Positions 16,961-25,323 of a DNA stretch of 64,000 nucleotides are shown piece after piece; position 1 is the first letter of the stretch, and every line of letters begins with the position of its first letter. Under the pieces are notes generated by a model. The model saw only the letters and a program-made list of their open reading frames with translations, made no database searches and was not told where the DNA came from. Source of the DNA: JANSYP01 sp038751255 (GTDB lineage: Bacteria; Pseudomonadota; Alphaproteobacteria; Rhodobacterales; Rhodobacteraceae); NCBI GenBank assembly GCA_038751255.1, contig JBCDGN010000004.1, forward strand, positions 1 to 64,000, in the 5' to 3' direction. A program made the translations under genes and the position numbers.

Positions 16961-18028
16961 TCAGGATGCCTCCGCGAAAAAACCAGGATCAAACGGCAAC
17001 TGCAGTTCTGCACCATCCGAAGCGATTAAAATAAGCGCCGCATCAGACAGTCGAATGTCAGCCACGTCAGTCCACCCCTCCGGCCGCGGAACAGCACCGA
17101 TGACATGCCGGATGTAAATGGGTGCCCCAAGCGGCAAAGCTGTTGCCACGCCCTCGCGCGAGATCGCATTTGATGTCAGCGCGGCCTTGTGGCCAGCAGC
17201 GCCCGCAGTGCACCCGTCTTCGATCCCAAGGACGCCAATATGTCTGCCGTTCCAAGGGGCATAGTCACGTCCGCCATTCGAATGCCAAAGCATGGTCACT
17301 GGAAGCACGCGCGGATCTTTCAGGAAAAAGACGATGTCGTCCTCTTCCTCACGCAGTACCGCGGTCCATCCGAGCAATGAGGCTTTGTCCTCGACGAGGG
17401 TGACAAAGTCCTCGCAGCTCCGCGCGATGGGTAGGTGGCTCAGATCGATAGATCGGCCATCTGATGCCGGGAACGTCCTCATATCCGTTGTGCGAGCGGG
17501 GCACGCCAGAGCGTTGCGTCCTGGCTCTAGCGGTGTATCCGGTGACAAGGCGGCGCGTTTCGGTGAGGCGAACAATCGTCCGCGCCCCGTCACATGAACC
17601 ATTGGGTGATGTGCGACCGTCAGCGATCCTTGTCCGCCGTCGATGGTATGAGTCTGATAGAGAAGGGGCGCATTGCGTGAAAGTCTGAGCGCTTTGTGGA
17701 TCGAGGCCCCCATAACGGAGGTGTCGAGGGAGAGCGCGACCTCATCAGGCTCTAGTCGCGTGATGGTCCAATGACTGTTTGCGCTCCAACCATGCGGTGG
17801 CGCGTCAACCAAATCCGACTGTCCAAATGGCGCACAGAAGAAATCGCCCGCCAGATCCTGCTCCACAGATGCGATATCATCGGGGATCTCTCCGCCGCCT
17901 ACCCAATGGGCAGTGTGAAGCGGTTCGATCCTGCGTTCGCCGGATACAAAGCAGAGCTCACGCAGATTGCCGATCTCCGCATTTATCGCGACTGATCCCA
18001 TCTCGGTTTCGGCCCGAACCCAACCCAT
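16961..18028 (-). CDS. Unknown protein of the sugar-CoA cluster, possibly mutarotase-like
   Basis: A 355-residue, soluble, beta-rich protein without signal peptide. Segments such as LHTAHWVG, APFGQSDLVDAPPHGWSAN, MLWHSNGGRDYAPWNGRHIGVLGIEDGC and IGAVPRP recall the galactose-mutarotase-like superfamily (aldose-1-epimerase relatives with ordered His/Asp/Glu residues). This is only a resemblance, and I cannot assign a reaction. The ATG comes three bases after the SDR gene and its stop is one base before the ATPase start, so it is tightly bound to the transporter operon. A sugar epimerising or binding role fits the context. Confidence 0.65.
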   Translation of the reverse strand: MGWVRAETEMGSVAINAEIGNLRELCFVSGERRIEPLHTAHWVGGGEIPDDIASVEQDLAGDFFCAPFGQSDLVDAPPHGWSANSHWTITRLEPDEVALSLDTSVMGASIHKALRLSRNAPLLYQTHTIDGGQGSLTVAHHPMVHVTGRGRLFASPKRAALSPDTPLEPGRNALACPARTTDMRTFPASDGRSIDLSHLPIARSCEDFVTLVEDKASLLGWTAVLREEEDDIVFFLKDPRVLPVTMLWHSNGGRDYAPWNGRHIGVLGIEDGCTAGAAGHKAALTSNAISREGVATALPLGAPIYIRHVIGAVPRPEGWTDVADIRLSDAALILIASDGAELQLPFDPGFFAEAS

Positions 18029-18031
18029 GTG

Positions 18032-18799
18032 TTATTCGCCCTTTATTGCCAGCCCACCATCGACGCGCAGCACTTCTCCGGTGATAAAGCTTGCCCGATC
18101 CGACGCGAGAAACGCCACCGCTTCAGACACTTCTGGCGGATGACCAAAGCGTCCCAAAGGATGCGCGCGGTTCCATGTCTCCTGTAGCGCAGTGCCGCCA
18201 TCCTCTAGACTGGAAAATATCTTCTCGTTCATCGGTGTCAGAATTGTCCCTGGAGCCACCGCATTCACCCGGATGCCCGCGGGTGCCAGATCGACGGCGG
18301 TTTGCACCGTCAGCGCATTAACTCCGCCTTTCGCGGCGGCATAAGCAGGCCAGCCCGCAAATCCCCGAAGGCCCTGAACAGAAGACATGTTGACAATCGC
18401 GCCGCCCCCTCGCTTACGCATCTCAGGAACCGCCACCCGCATCGCGCGCCAATAACCGTTGAGGTTGAGATCGATGACCTTCGTCCAGGTCTCCTCATCG
18501 ATCGCGTCCACGTCTCCGCTGATGGCTTGAGCCGCGTTATTTACAAGAATATCGACGCCGCCGAACTTTTCTGTTGCGGCAGTGGCCATGGCCTGAACTT
18601 CCGACATATTGCGCATATCAGTCGGCACCGCCAGCGCCCGTTCGCCCAGGCGTTGTGCGAGGTCTTTTGCCTTCTGCAAATCCACATCCGCGACAACAAC
18701 CGCTGCACCCCCGGCGTGCAGCCGTTCCGCGCAAGCCCGACCAATCCCGTCCGCGCCGCCGGTGACAATGGCTGTTTTCCCATCGAACTCCATGCTCAC
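18032..18799 (-). CDS. SDR-family oxidoreductase
   Basis: Classical short-chain dehydrogenase, 255 residues. The cofactor motif is TGGADGIG, the NNAAQ segment follows, and the active site has Ser in NMSSVQG with YAAAK as the YxxxK pair. The Asp after the second strand (VVADVD) favours NAD over NADP. The C-terminal ITGEVLRVDGG is typical. The start overlaps the hydratase stop by four bases. In this operon it would oxidise an imported sugar or polyol, or a hydroxyacyl-CoA formed by the hydratase; the sequence does not distinguish these. Confidence 0.9.
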   Translation of the reverse strand: MSMEFDGKTAIVTGGADGIGRACAERLHAGGAAVVVADVDLQKAKDLAQRLGERALAVPTDMRNMSEVQAMATAATEKFGGVDILVNNAAQAISGDVDAIDEETWTKVIDLNLNGYWRAMRVAVPEMRKRGGGAIVNMSSVQGLRGFAGWPAYAAAKGGVNALTVQTAVDLAPAGIRVNAVAPGTILTPMNEKIFSSLEDGGTALQETWNRAHPLGRFGHPPEVSEAVAFLASDRASFITGEVLRVDGGLAIKGE

Positions 18800-19569
18800 T
18801 CTCCTCGGAACTCAGGCGGGCGTTTTTCGAGGAAAGCATTGATCCCTTCTTGTCCGTCAGCGGTCGAATAAAGCCGGAACAGCACTTCTTGCTCATAGCG
18901 CTTGGCGGTCTCAACAGGCGCATCAAATCCTTCGCGCATAAGCCGTTTCATTTCAGCTTGCGCCAGCGGTGCCATCTTAAGAAGGGCGCGCGCGCGCTGA
19001 AGAACGGTTGCATCCAGATCGTCGGTGACTTCCGCTGCTAAACCCAAGTCGAAGGACCGCTGTCCCGACAGTCGCCAACCCGCCAGCATGATGTCTGCGC
19101 TGACGAATTTCCCAACCGCACGAAGAAGTCTCTGCGTGCCGCCGCCCCCAGGGGAAAGACCAAGGCGGCCTTCAGGCAGTCCCAATTGAGCATCCCGTGA
19201 AACGATGAGAATGTCGCAGCACAAAGCGATCTCAAAGCCACCTCCCAAAGCGAACCCATCAACCGCGCAGACCACCGGCTTGGGAAGGCGTTCAAGCTTG
19301 TCGAAAACGCGCCGGGAATTCATCTGATAGGCTATGAAAGCAGCCCGTTTGTCGCCTTGATATTCGGCGATATCTGCGCCAGCCACAAACGCCTTGCCCC
19401 CGGCTCCGCGCAATACAAGTGCCCGAACCTCTGGATCGGCAGCAGCATCATCCAGGGCGCCATCAAACTCCACCATCAACGGGGACGACAGTGCATTCAT
19501 CTTATCGGGCCGATTGAACAGCAATTGCCGCACACCCGGGAGCAATTCAGAGGTTTCTATGAGCGCCAT
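18796..19569 (-). CDS. Enoyl-CoA hydratase/isomerase family protein
   Basis: Crotonase-fold enzyme of 257 residues. The oxyanion-hole segments FVAGADIAEY and DGFALGGGFEIAL are present. Both glutamates expected of true hydratases are seen, in GGGFEIAL and in LPEGRLGL. It therefore probably adds water to an enoyl-CoA rather than being an inactive relative. It starts four bases after the permease stop. No thiolase, acyl-CoA dehydrogenase or ligase is in the window, so the pathway needs partners elsewhere or uses the CoA-transferase at the operon end. Confidence 0.88.
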   Translation of the reverse strand: MALIETSELLPGVRQLLFNRPDKMNALSSPLMVEFDGALDDAAADPEVRALVLRGAGGKAFVAGADIAEYQGDKRAAFIAYQMNSRRVFDKLERLPKPVVCAVDGFALGGGFEIALCCDILIVSRDAQLGLPEGRLGLSPGGGGTQRLLRAVGKFVSADIMLAGWRLSGQRSFDLGLAAEVTDDLDATVLQRARALLKMAPLAQAEMKRLMREGFDAPVETAKRYEQEVLFRLYSTADGQEGINAFLEKRPPEFRGE

Positions 19570-19573
19570 GGGT

Positions 19574-20401
19574 TTACCCCTTTACAGCGCCAGCCGTTAG
19601 GCCAGCGACGAAGTAGCGTTGAAGGAAGAAAAAGACCGCAATCACCGGCAGGGAGACCATGACAGATGACGCCATAAGTTCCCCATAGCGGATGCCATAC
19701 TGGCCGATGAAGTCGTTCAGCCCCACGGGCAAGGTCCGCATCTCTTTCGTGGAGGTGAAAGACAGGGCGAACAGAAACTCCTGCCAAGTGACAATCAGCA
19801 CATAGACACCGGTCGCGATGATCCCTGGTCGCGCCAAGGGCACGACGATATCAAAGAAAACGCGCAGGGGACCCGCGCCATCGATCGCCGCCGCTTCTTC
19901 AAGCGATACGGGCAGCTTCAGCAGGAACCCGCGCAACATCCAGATCGCGACCGGAAGCGTCACCGATACATAGGCGATGATGAGCGAAGCATAGGTGTTC
20001 AGCAGATCAGCAGCACGCATCATTTTGTAGATCGGGATGATGATCGCAGAATGAGGGAACATCTGCGCGAGGACCACCAGGGACATCAGCGCCGTAAGGA
20101 TCAGAAGCGTCCGTCGGGCAAAGCTATACGCTGCGAGCAGCCCCAGCGTCACAGTGATGACCACGGTCGAACTGCAGACAATCAGCGAATTTAAGAAATA
20201 GGTCCGAAACTCAGGACGAAACGCGGTTACGTAGTTCTCAAGCGTTGGATTTTCTGGCCAAAGTCGAGCCGGTATCGCGAACGGTTCGGTTGCGGGTTTC
20301 AGACTAACCGAAAGCATCCAAAAAAACGGCAGCAGAACGAAGGCAGCAAGTAAAATTTGGCACAAAATTAGCGTCAAGCGGCCAGCGGACGTCGGTTTCA
20401 T
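19574..20401 (-). CDS. Sugar ABC transporter permease (MalG type)
   Basis: Inner-membrane permease of 275 residues with six hydrophobic helices. The EAA loop reads EEAAAIDGAGPLRVFFDIVVPL, binding the ATPase. The N-terminus with one helix and the C-terminal LTAGAVKG end are typical of the second permease of CUT1 transporters. It overlaps the first permease by four bases. Confidence 0.93.
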   Translation of the reverse strand: MKPTSAGRLTLILCQILLAAFVLLPFFWMLSVSLKPATEPFAIPARLWPENPTLENYVTAFRPEFRTYFLNSLIVCSSTVVITVTLGLLAAYSFARRTLLILTALMSLVVLAQMFPHSAIIIPIYKMMRAADLLNTYASLIIAYVSVTLPVAIWMLRGFLLKLPVSLEEAAAIDGAGPLRVFFDIVVPLARPGIIATGVYVLIVTWQEFLFALSFTSTKEMRTLPVGLNDFIGQYGIRYGELMASSVMVSLPVIAVFFFLQRYFVAGLTAGAVKG

Positions 20402-21285
20402 GACATGCGCCTCCGCCGATTGGCGCCGGTTTGAACGATGACGTAGAGCGCGACCAGAACAGCCAAGATGAGTATGGAGAAAACACCATACACTGCCGCT
20501 TCACCGAATCGAAACTGGCCGAAACCGGTTTCGAAAATGCGGGTGGGAAAGATGTGGGTTGCGTTCTGTGGACCGCCGCGGGTCATGACCCAGATAATGT
20601 CGAAATAGTTGAACGTCAGTATCAGGGTCAGCACGATGTTGACGAGCACAACCTCGCGGATCGATGGAAGCGTTACGTCGATGAGCCGCCGCCAAGGCCC
20701 TGCCCCGTCGATCGTCGCGGCCTCGAGCTGTGATTTGTCAACGTTTTGAAGCGCGGCCAGATAGATCAACATCGAGAATGGAAAGCCTTTCCAAACCGCG
20801 ACAAAGATGACGGCGGCCATGGCGGTATTGGGGTTTGCAAGCCATGCTGCGTTGTCCTCGAACACGCCAAGTCGGATCATGACCGAGTTAATGAGGCCAA
20901 GTTGCGGATCATACATGAAGCGCCAAAGGATCGCGGTGACAACACCGGGCAGGACGAATGTCAGTAAGACGAGAGCGCGCAAGAGCCCCTGTGCAGGAAG
21001 GCCCTGATTCAGCAGCATCGCTACGAAGAAACCAAGCACATTCTGAAGCAGGACAACGCCAACCGTCCAGTAAACCGAATTCCAGACCACTTCCGGAAAC
21101 TGCCTGGAATTCCACACCTTTTCATAGACCGCCCACGCGACAAACTCTGGGTCTGGGCTGATAAACGAAGTGTCGTAAAAGCTTTCGATGACTGTGCCGA
21201 CCATCGGATAATAGAGCATCACGCCCATCAGAAAGAGCGCGGGCGCCAGAAACACCCAAATCAGCCATCGGTCTTTGCCCGTCAT
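20398..21285 (-). CDS. Sugar ABC transporter permease (MalF/UgpA type)
   Basis: Inner-membrane permease of 295 residues with about six helices. Its EAA loop reads LEAATIDGAGPWRRLIDVTLP. It sits between the binding-protein gene (61-base gap) and the second permease (four-base overlap), the standard CUT1 order. Confidence 0.93.
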   Translation of the reverse strand: MTGKDRWLIWVFLAPALFLMGVMLYYPMVGTVIESFYDTSFISPDPEFVAWAVYEKVWNSRQFPEVVWNSVYWTVGVVLLQNVLGFFVAMLLNQGLPAQGLLRALVLLTFVLPGVVTAILWRFMYDPQLGLINSVMIRLGVFEDNAAWLANPNTAMAAVIFVAVWKGFPFSMLIYLAALQNVDKSQLEAATIDGAGPWRRLIDVTLPSIREVVLVNIVLTLILTFNYFDIIWVMTRGGPQNATHIFPTRIFETGFGQFRFGEAAVYGVFSILILAVLVALYVIVQTGANRRRRMS

Positions 21286-21346
21286 TCTGCGTCTCTTGAA
21301 AATGACGGTGCGAAAAACAAGCCCGCACCGCCCAGGAAGGATCGGA

Positions 21347-22552
21347 TCAGTTCAGAGCGTCGATATCAGCACAGGCCGTGGCAGCCGCTTCGGTGACATT
21401 GGCGCCGGAAAATACGTCTTGGAACAGCGTCATCTGGATTTCCGCTACTTCAAGATAGCGCGCCGAAAGCGGTCTCGGTTTGGCGTTGCCAAGATGCTCC
21501 AAGATCGCCTCTGGTCCTTCGCGGTTTTCCTTCAGAAACGCCTCCGCCGCTGCTGTATTGGCCGGGATGAGGTCGACCACATCGCCGTTGACGTCTTCGC
21601 GCACCATGAACTCGATGAATTTCTGCGCGGCTTCCTTGTTTTCCGAGCTTTCGAAGACAGCAAGGTTCCACCCCCCGAAGGTGCCTACAGCCTCGCCGCT
21701 GGCGCCTGCGGTGCCGTTGACAAAACCCCAATTGATATCGGACTGCTGCAGCGTGGGCTGTTCAAGAGCCGGCCAGAATTCGATCGCCAGTGAGCCATTG
21801 AGAAAGAGCTCTCGCATCGTCCCAGAATTTGCATTTAGAATTCCGCTCGGGGCAAACTGTACCATCTCCTGAAGATATTCCATCGCCTCAATCGCCGGTG
21901 CCTCATCCAACGCACATTCGCCGTTTGCGTTCAGAACCTCTCCACCGTTGGAGAAGATGAAAGAGTTTACGACCACCACAGTATCTTCGCCGCGATGTCC
22001 GAAGAGGCCCACCCCGAATGTGCCATCGCCGGTCATGGCCTCGGCGGCGGTGCGCAGTCCTTCGAATGTGCCAAGTTGCTCTGGATCAACACCGGCGGCG
22101 TCGAGCAAGTCCTGATTGAAGAAACTGAATTGCCACACATCGACGTTGAACGGGATACCATAGAGGCGATCATTGAACACTGCGCTGTCCCAAGCGCCCC
22201 CAAAGAAATTATCGCGTGTCAGGCCTGCGCTTTTCGCAAAGTCGGTCAGATCTGCGACGGCACCTGCTTGTGCGAAGGCGGCGACCCAGATCTGATCGAG
22301 GGTGGCGATATCGGGGGCATTTCCACCCTGAACCGCTGTCAAAAGGCGCTGCTGATACTCAGGATAGGGGATCGTGGTGACCTCCACCGTGATATCCGGG
22401 TTTTCAGCCATGAAACGGTCGACCGCTTCCTGCTGGAATTGTGACAAACCGCTTTCCGTCTGTTGGTTGTCCCAGAACTGAAGCGTCGTTTGAGCAGCAC
22501 CGGTTGTGCCGATTGCCGCGATCAGCGCGGTTGTGGTCAGTAGGGTTTTCAT
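21347..22552 (-). CDS. Secreted sugar-binding protein of ABC transporter
   Basis: Family 1 extracellular solute-binding protein, about 401 residues. The start is ATG 22552 with GGAGGA seven bases ahead; a longer frame upstream lacks this and overlaps the regulator. The signal peptide is MKTLLTTTALIAAIGTTGAA, followed by TLQFWDNQQ. YPEYQQRLLTAVQGGNAPDI and PFNVDVWQF are typical of carbohydrate-binding members. In the periplasm it would deliver the substrate to the two permeases. It follows the regulator gene by 28 bases, so it may be co-transcribed with it. Confidence 0.93.
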   Translation of the reverse strand: MKTLLTTTALIAAIGTTGAAQTTLQFWDNQQTESGLSQFQQEAVDRFMAENPDITVEVTTIPYPEYQQRLLTAVQGGNAPDIATLDQIWVAAFAQAGAVADLTDFAKSAGLTRDNFFGGAWDSAVFNDRLYGIPFNVDVWQFSFFNQDLLDAAGVDPEQLGTFEGLRTAAEAMTGDGTFGVGLFGHRGEDTVVVVNSFIFSNGGEVLNANGECALDEAPAIEAMEYLQEMVQFAPSGILNANSGTMRELFLNGSLAIEFWPALEQPTLQQSDINWGFVNGTAGASGEAVGTFGGWNLAVFESSENKEAAQKFIEFMVREDVNGDVVDLIPANTAAAEAFLKENREGPEAILEHLGNAKPRPLSARYLEVAEIQMTLFQDVFSGANVTEAAATACADIDALN

Positions 22553-22580
22553 CGGTTCCTCCCAGGTTTGATGAATGAGT

Positions 22581-24356
22581 TCAGATCTTTCCCGCGTGCT
22601 GAGTGACAACGTTAGAGAGCTTGCTTTGTGGATCGACGCCTTCGTCTGAAGCGACGAGAACGTCGACACCGACAGATCGGAGTGACTGACGATCAGCGGG
22701 CACTGCCCCGTCGTCGGTTATGACCGTATCTATGTCTTCGATCCGCGCGATCCGGTGGTTGGCATCGCTGCCGATCTGGGTGTGATCGGCAAGAACGACG
22801 ATGCGGCGCGCAGCTTGGATGAACCGCGATCCGACAAGCGCCAGACGTTCGTCCAAAGAAGAAATTCCGAAACGGGTCGATAGTCCGCCAACCGACAGAA
22901 AGGCCCTGTCAGCGCGCAGCCTCTCGAACAAAGCGCCGAGACTTGGACCAACGAGGCAGCGGTCTGTCGATTGGTATTCCCCGCTTGTCAGAATGGTTTT
23001 GACGCCAGGCGCACCGTCTAGCCTGTAGAGCACATCAAGCGCATTGGAGATCACCGTCAGACCGGACAGACGCGGTGGAGTGTCAAACGCAATGCGGCGG
23101 ATTTCACTGGCGAGGCAACACGTGGCTTCTCCATCTCCGATCACAATAGTCTCGCCCGGATTCAGGGTTTCTGAAGCGGTGCGGGCAATCTGAGTTCGCA
23201 GCCGCGAGACTTCCGCAGCTATTGAGTGGTGCGGTGGTGAGATCACCAATTCGAAACCATTTTGGCTGGCCCGCACCTGCATGGCCGAAATCATCGTTCT
23301 ATACCAATCATGTGCGGGAAAATGCGGCAGGAAACCGATGCGCACCCGACCGCTAAGCGCCTTGGGGGAAACCGGCTGTCCCACGAGTTGTGTTCGACGC
23401 GCTGGTGATAAGCGCCAGCCGGTATCTTCCCGCTCAAAATGGTCTTCGAGATTGTCCGACGTAATAATAAGATGAGGTGTCGGTTCGGTATCTTTCTCGC
23501 TTACTCCGTTCAGAGACTTGGTGATCAAGTCGATGGCCTTATCCCCAACAACCTCAGGAAAGAACGCAGCAACGGCGCGTATGGGACCGTCTTCTGACAC
23601 ACGGGCAATAAAATCAGCGGCTTCGCCACCTGTTGCGTAAATCCCCAAGGGTCGGTTTTCGCGTTCCGAAAGTTCGGCAGCCGCAATCGCAGAGTGATCG
23701 TTGACCGCAAACACAAGATCGAAAGGTTCTGATGAGGCCATGGCGTCAGAAATTACGCGGGTTGCGACCCTGTAGCTGCCCCGTCCATTGACCGCTACAA
23801 TCTGCAAATCGCCGTCAAAGACATCCCGCAGACCGGTCTCAAAGCCCGTTGCGCGGTCGCGGGTGTTGGCAAGCTCGGGATGGCCGACAATCAGGACACG
23901 CAACTGGGTCGCCTGTGCAGCGTCCAGTCCGGCAAGGCGGCCAAGCTCAATCCCTGCCTGCAAGTTGTCCGGACCAAGATAACGTCCACCCGGTTGCGGG
24001 GCGCTTTCTGCCAGAAAGGGAATGCCGCGCCGGGCGATATGCCGCCGCAGCGCATCGCCCCCTCTGCCTGAAATGGGTGGCAGGATCACTGCATCGAGTT
24101 CTTCGACCGCAAAGGCGTCAGATCTGGCAGAGTGTGCCGGGTCCTGCGCAGCGGGATGACGCAGCACGACCGCATCGGGCAAGACCGCCCCACCATGCGT
24201 CCTGCGCACCGCGCCTTCCTCGGCCAATTCTGCAATGTCGCGCCGCAGCGTCACGCGCGACACCTCAGGCATGATGCGGGCGAGTTCGGCAATCTCGACC
24301 GCGCCTTCGGTGGTGAGGATCGAGAGAATCCGTTTTTGACGCTGCTTTTTGATCAT
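22581..24356 (-). CDS. Tripartite regulator: DeoR HTH + periplasmic-binding-like domain + DeoR effector domain
   Basis: A 591-residue regulator, more than twice the usual DeoR length of about 255. Residues 1-60 are a DeoR HTH (KQRQKRILSILTTEGAVEI, VTLRRDIAELAEEGAVRRTHGGA). Residues about 90-330 resemble a LacI/Peripla_BP sugar-binding domain (GPDNLQAGIELGRLA, TRDRATGFETGL, FDLVFAVNDHSAIAA). A short IGFLPHFPAHDWYRTM segment then leads into a C-terminal DeoR effector domain (TIVIGDGEATCCLA, LTVISNALDV, AFLSVGGLS, ARRIVVLADHTQIG). I set the start at ATG 24356 with AGAGGAG ahead. It heads the catabolic operon and is probably its sugar-responsive repressor, sensing perhaps both a free sugar and a phosphorylated one; that is inference. 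Confidence 0.85.
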   Translation of the reverse strand: MIKKQRQKRILSILTTEGAVEIAELARIMPEVSRVTLRRDIAELAEEGAVRRTHGGAVLPDAVVLRHPAAQDPAHSARSDAFAVEELDAVILPPISGRGGDALRRHIARRGIPFLAESAPQPGGRYLGPDNLQAGIELGRLAGLDAAQATQLRVLIVGHPELANTRDRATGFETGLRDVFDGDLQIVAVNGRGSYRVATRVISDAMASSEPFDLVFAVNDHSAIAAAELSERENRPLGIYATGGEAADFIARVSEDGPIRAVAAFFPEVVGDKAIDLITKSLNGVSEKDTEPTPHLIITSDNLEDHFEREDTGWRLSPARRTQLVGQPVSPKALSGRVRIGFLPHFPAHDWYRTMISAMQVRASQNGFELVISPPHHSIAAEVSRLRTQIARTASETLNPGETIVIGDGEATCCLASEIRRIAFDTPPRLSGLTVISNALDVLYRLDGAPGVKTILTSGEYQSTDRCLVGPSLGALFERLRADRAFLSVGGLSTRFGISSLDERLALVGSRFIQAARRIVVLADHTQIGSDANHRIARIEDIDTVITDDGAVPADRQSLRSVGVDVLVASDEGVDPQSKLSNVVTQHAGKI

Positions 24357-24380
24357 TTTCGCTCCTCTGAGGTTTTTATG

Positions 24381-24446
24381 GATCACTTGATCATTTTGAC
24401 TAGGCTTTGGTGAGCAAATATAGTCAAAAAACACCTAAAGTGATCA
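24381..24446. promoter_or_regulatory. Interrupted palindrome upstream of the DeoR-fusion regulator
   Basis: GATCACTT (24381-24388) is mirrored by AAGTGATC, and TTTTGACTA (24394-24402) is mirrored by TAGTCAAAA (24421-24429). Together these form a large two-step inverted repeat just upstream of the regulator start. Further TGATCAA/GATCAAG half-sites follow to about 24457. Arrayed repeats of this kind are what DeoR proteins bind, so this is a likely operator for autoregulation and operon control. Not shown experimentally. Confidence 0.55.
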
Positions 24447-24609
24447 AATAAGATCAAGACAAATGGATCGCGTCCTGAAATCTCAGGTTAGAGAGGCGAT
24501 GTTTGAGCGACAACACAGGAGTTTAACCGGTTCCGGGATCAAAACGCGGCACTCAGGCGACCGCTGATCCACGGGATTTGTGTTTTCCGCAGCCGAGTGA
24601 GCTACGTTT

Positions 24610-24888
24610 TTGGGCTCTCAGACTTCAGTTGAAGATAATATCCATTGGCCACCTGTTGTGTATGATGGCTATGCGCGCGATGTCGATGTGCTGACGGCCA
24701 AGTCCAGAAGTCTCAAAGAACCGCGCGCAAGCTTCGAAGAACTTGGCTCGTGCACCTTGGTTTCATCAGACCTCGCAGCAATCCATGCTGCGGACGATCT
24801 TAAAACTCCTGCTGCTTATGACTTTAGGTCAAGTGGCAGATTTGAAGAGCTCGCTCCAATCCTCGTCACCTCATTGGACGCAGATTAA
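24610..24888 (+). CDS. Doubtful small ORF
   Basis: A 92-codon frame opening with TTG in an otherwise empty stretch between the regulator and the ABM gene. I see no ribosome binding site, no domain and no signal peptide. Its composition (SRSLKEPRASFEELGS, AADDLKTPAAYDF) is protein-like but unrecognised. It could be a small orphan gene, a remnant, or chance. The rest of the stretch 24447-24902 shows nothing else. Confidence 0.2.
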   Translation: MGSQTSVEDNIHWPPVVYDGYARDVDVLTAKSRSLKEPRASFEELGSCTLVSSDLAAIHAADDLKTPAAYDFRSSGRFEELAPILVTSLDAD

Positions 24889-24902
24889 GAGCCGGCCAGC
24901 TT

Positions 24903-25220
24903 CTAGCCAAATACGCTCGCAACCTCATACATCACCGGCTCAAAGCTACGGCAGAGCTCATTGAGGCGCCGGTTGCGACGACGCATTTCGTCGGTGCGCA
25001 ACATCGTCTGAAAGTCCTCGCGCCGTTTCCACTGACTATAATTCGCGATTCGTGTACGCGCATCATTGACGTGGAGCCCCGACGCGATGAAGCCCTCTTG
25101 CTTCGAAATGAACTCCTCATAAGCGGCTGAAAGTTCATCCATGAGGTCATGACAAGTTGCTGGGGTGACCTCAAAGGTCGTGATGACGGTTTGGTACTGC
25201 GCTTGTGCGGTAATCTGCAT
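24903..25220 (-). CDS. Antibiotic biosynthesis monooxygenase (ABM) domain protein
   Basis: A 105-residue ferredoxin-like-fold protein of the ABM/DUF superfamily. TVITTFEVTPATCHDLMDEL, QEGFIASGLHV and RIANYSQWKRREDFQTML give the family pattern (including the conserved Trp of the NYSQW motif). The start is ATG 25220, with GGGAGAG ahead; a longer frame upstream is antisense to the exported-protein gene. Members act as cofactor-free monooxygenases, haem-degrading enzymes or small-molecule binders, and the role here is open. Confidence 0.8.
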   Translation of the reverse strand: MQITAQAQYQTVITTFEVTPATCHDLMDELSAAYEEFISKQEGFIASGLHVNDARTRIANYSQWKRREDFQTMLRTDEMRRRNRRLNELCRSFEPVMYEVASVFG

Positions 25221-25323
25221 TGGCTCTCCCTTCGGCTGATTTTCATCTTTCCTAACAAACTGCGTCGAGAGCGTCGTGTTGTTAAAGACCTGTTCACCAT
25301 GTTTGCGCAGGGTCAGCGCCGTG

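Noticed and set aside
16201..17034. Plus-strand frame of 277 codons
   Set aside because: It is antisense to the ABC ATPase gene, whose Walker motifs define the real frame.
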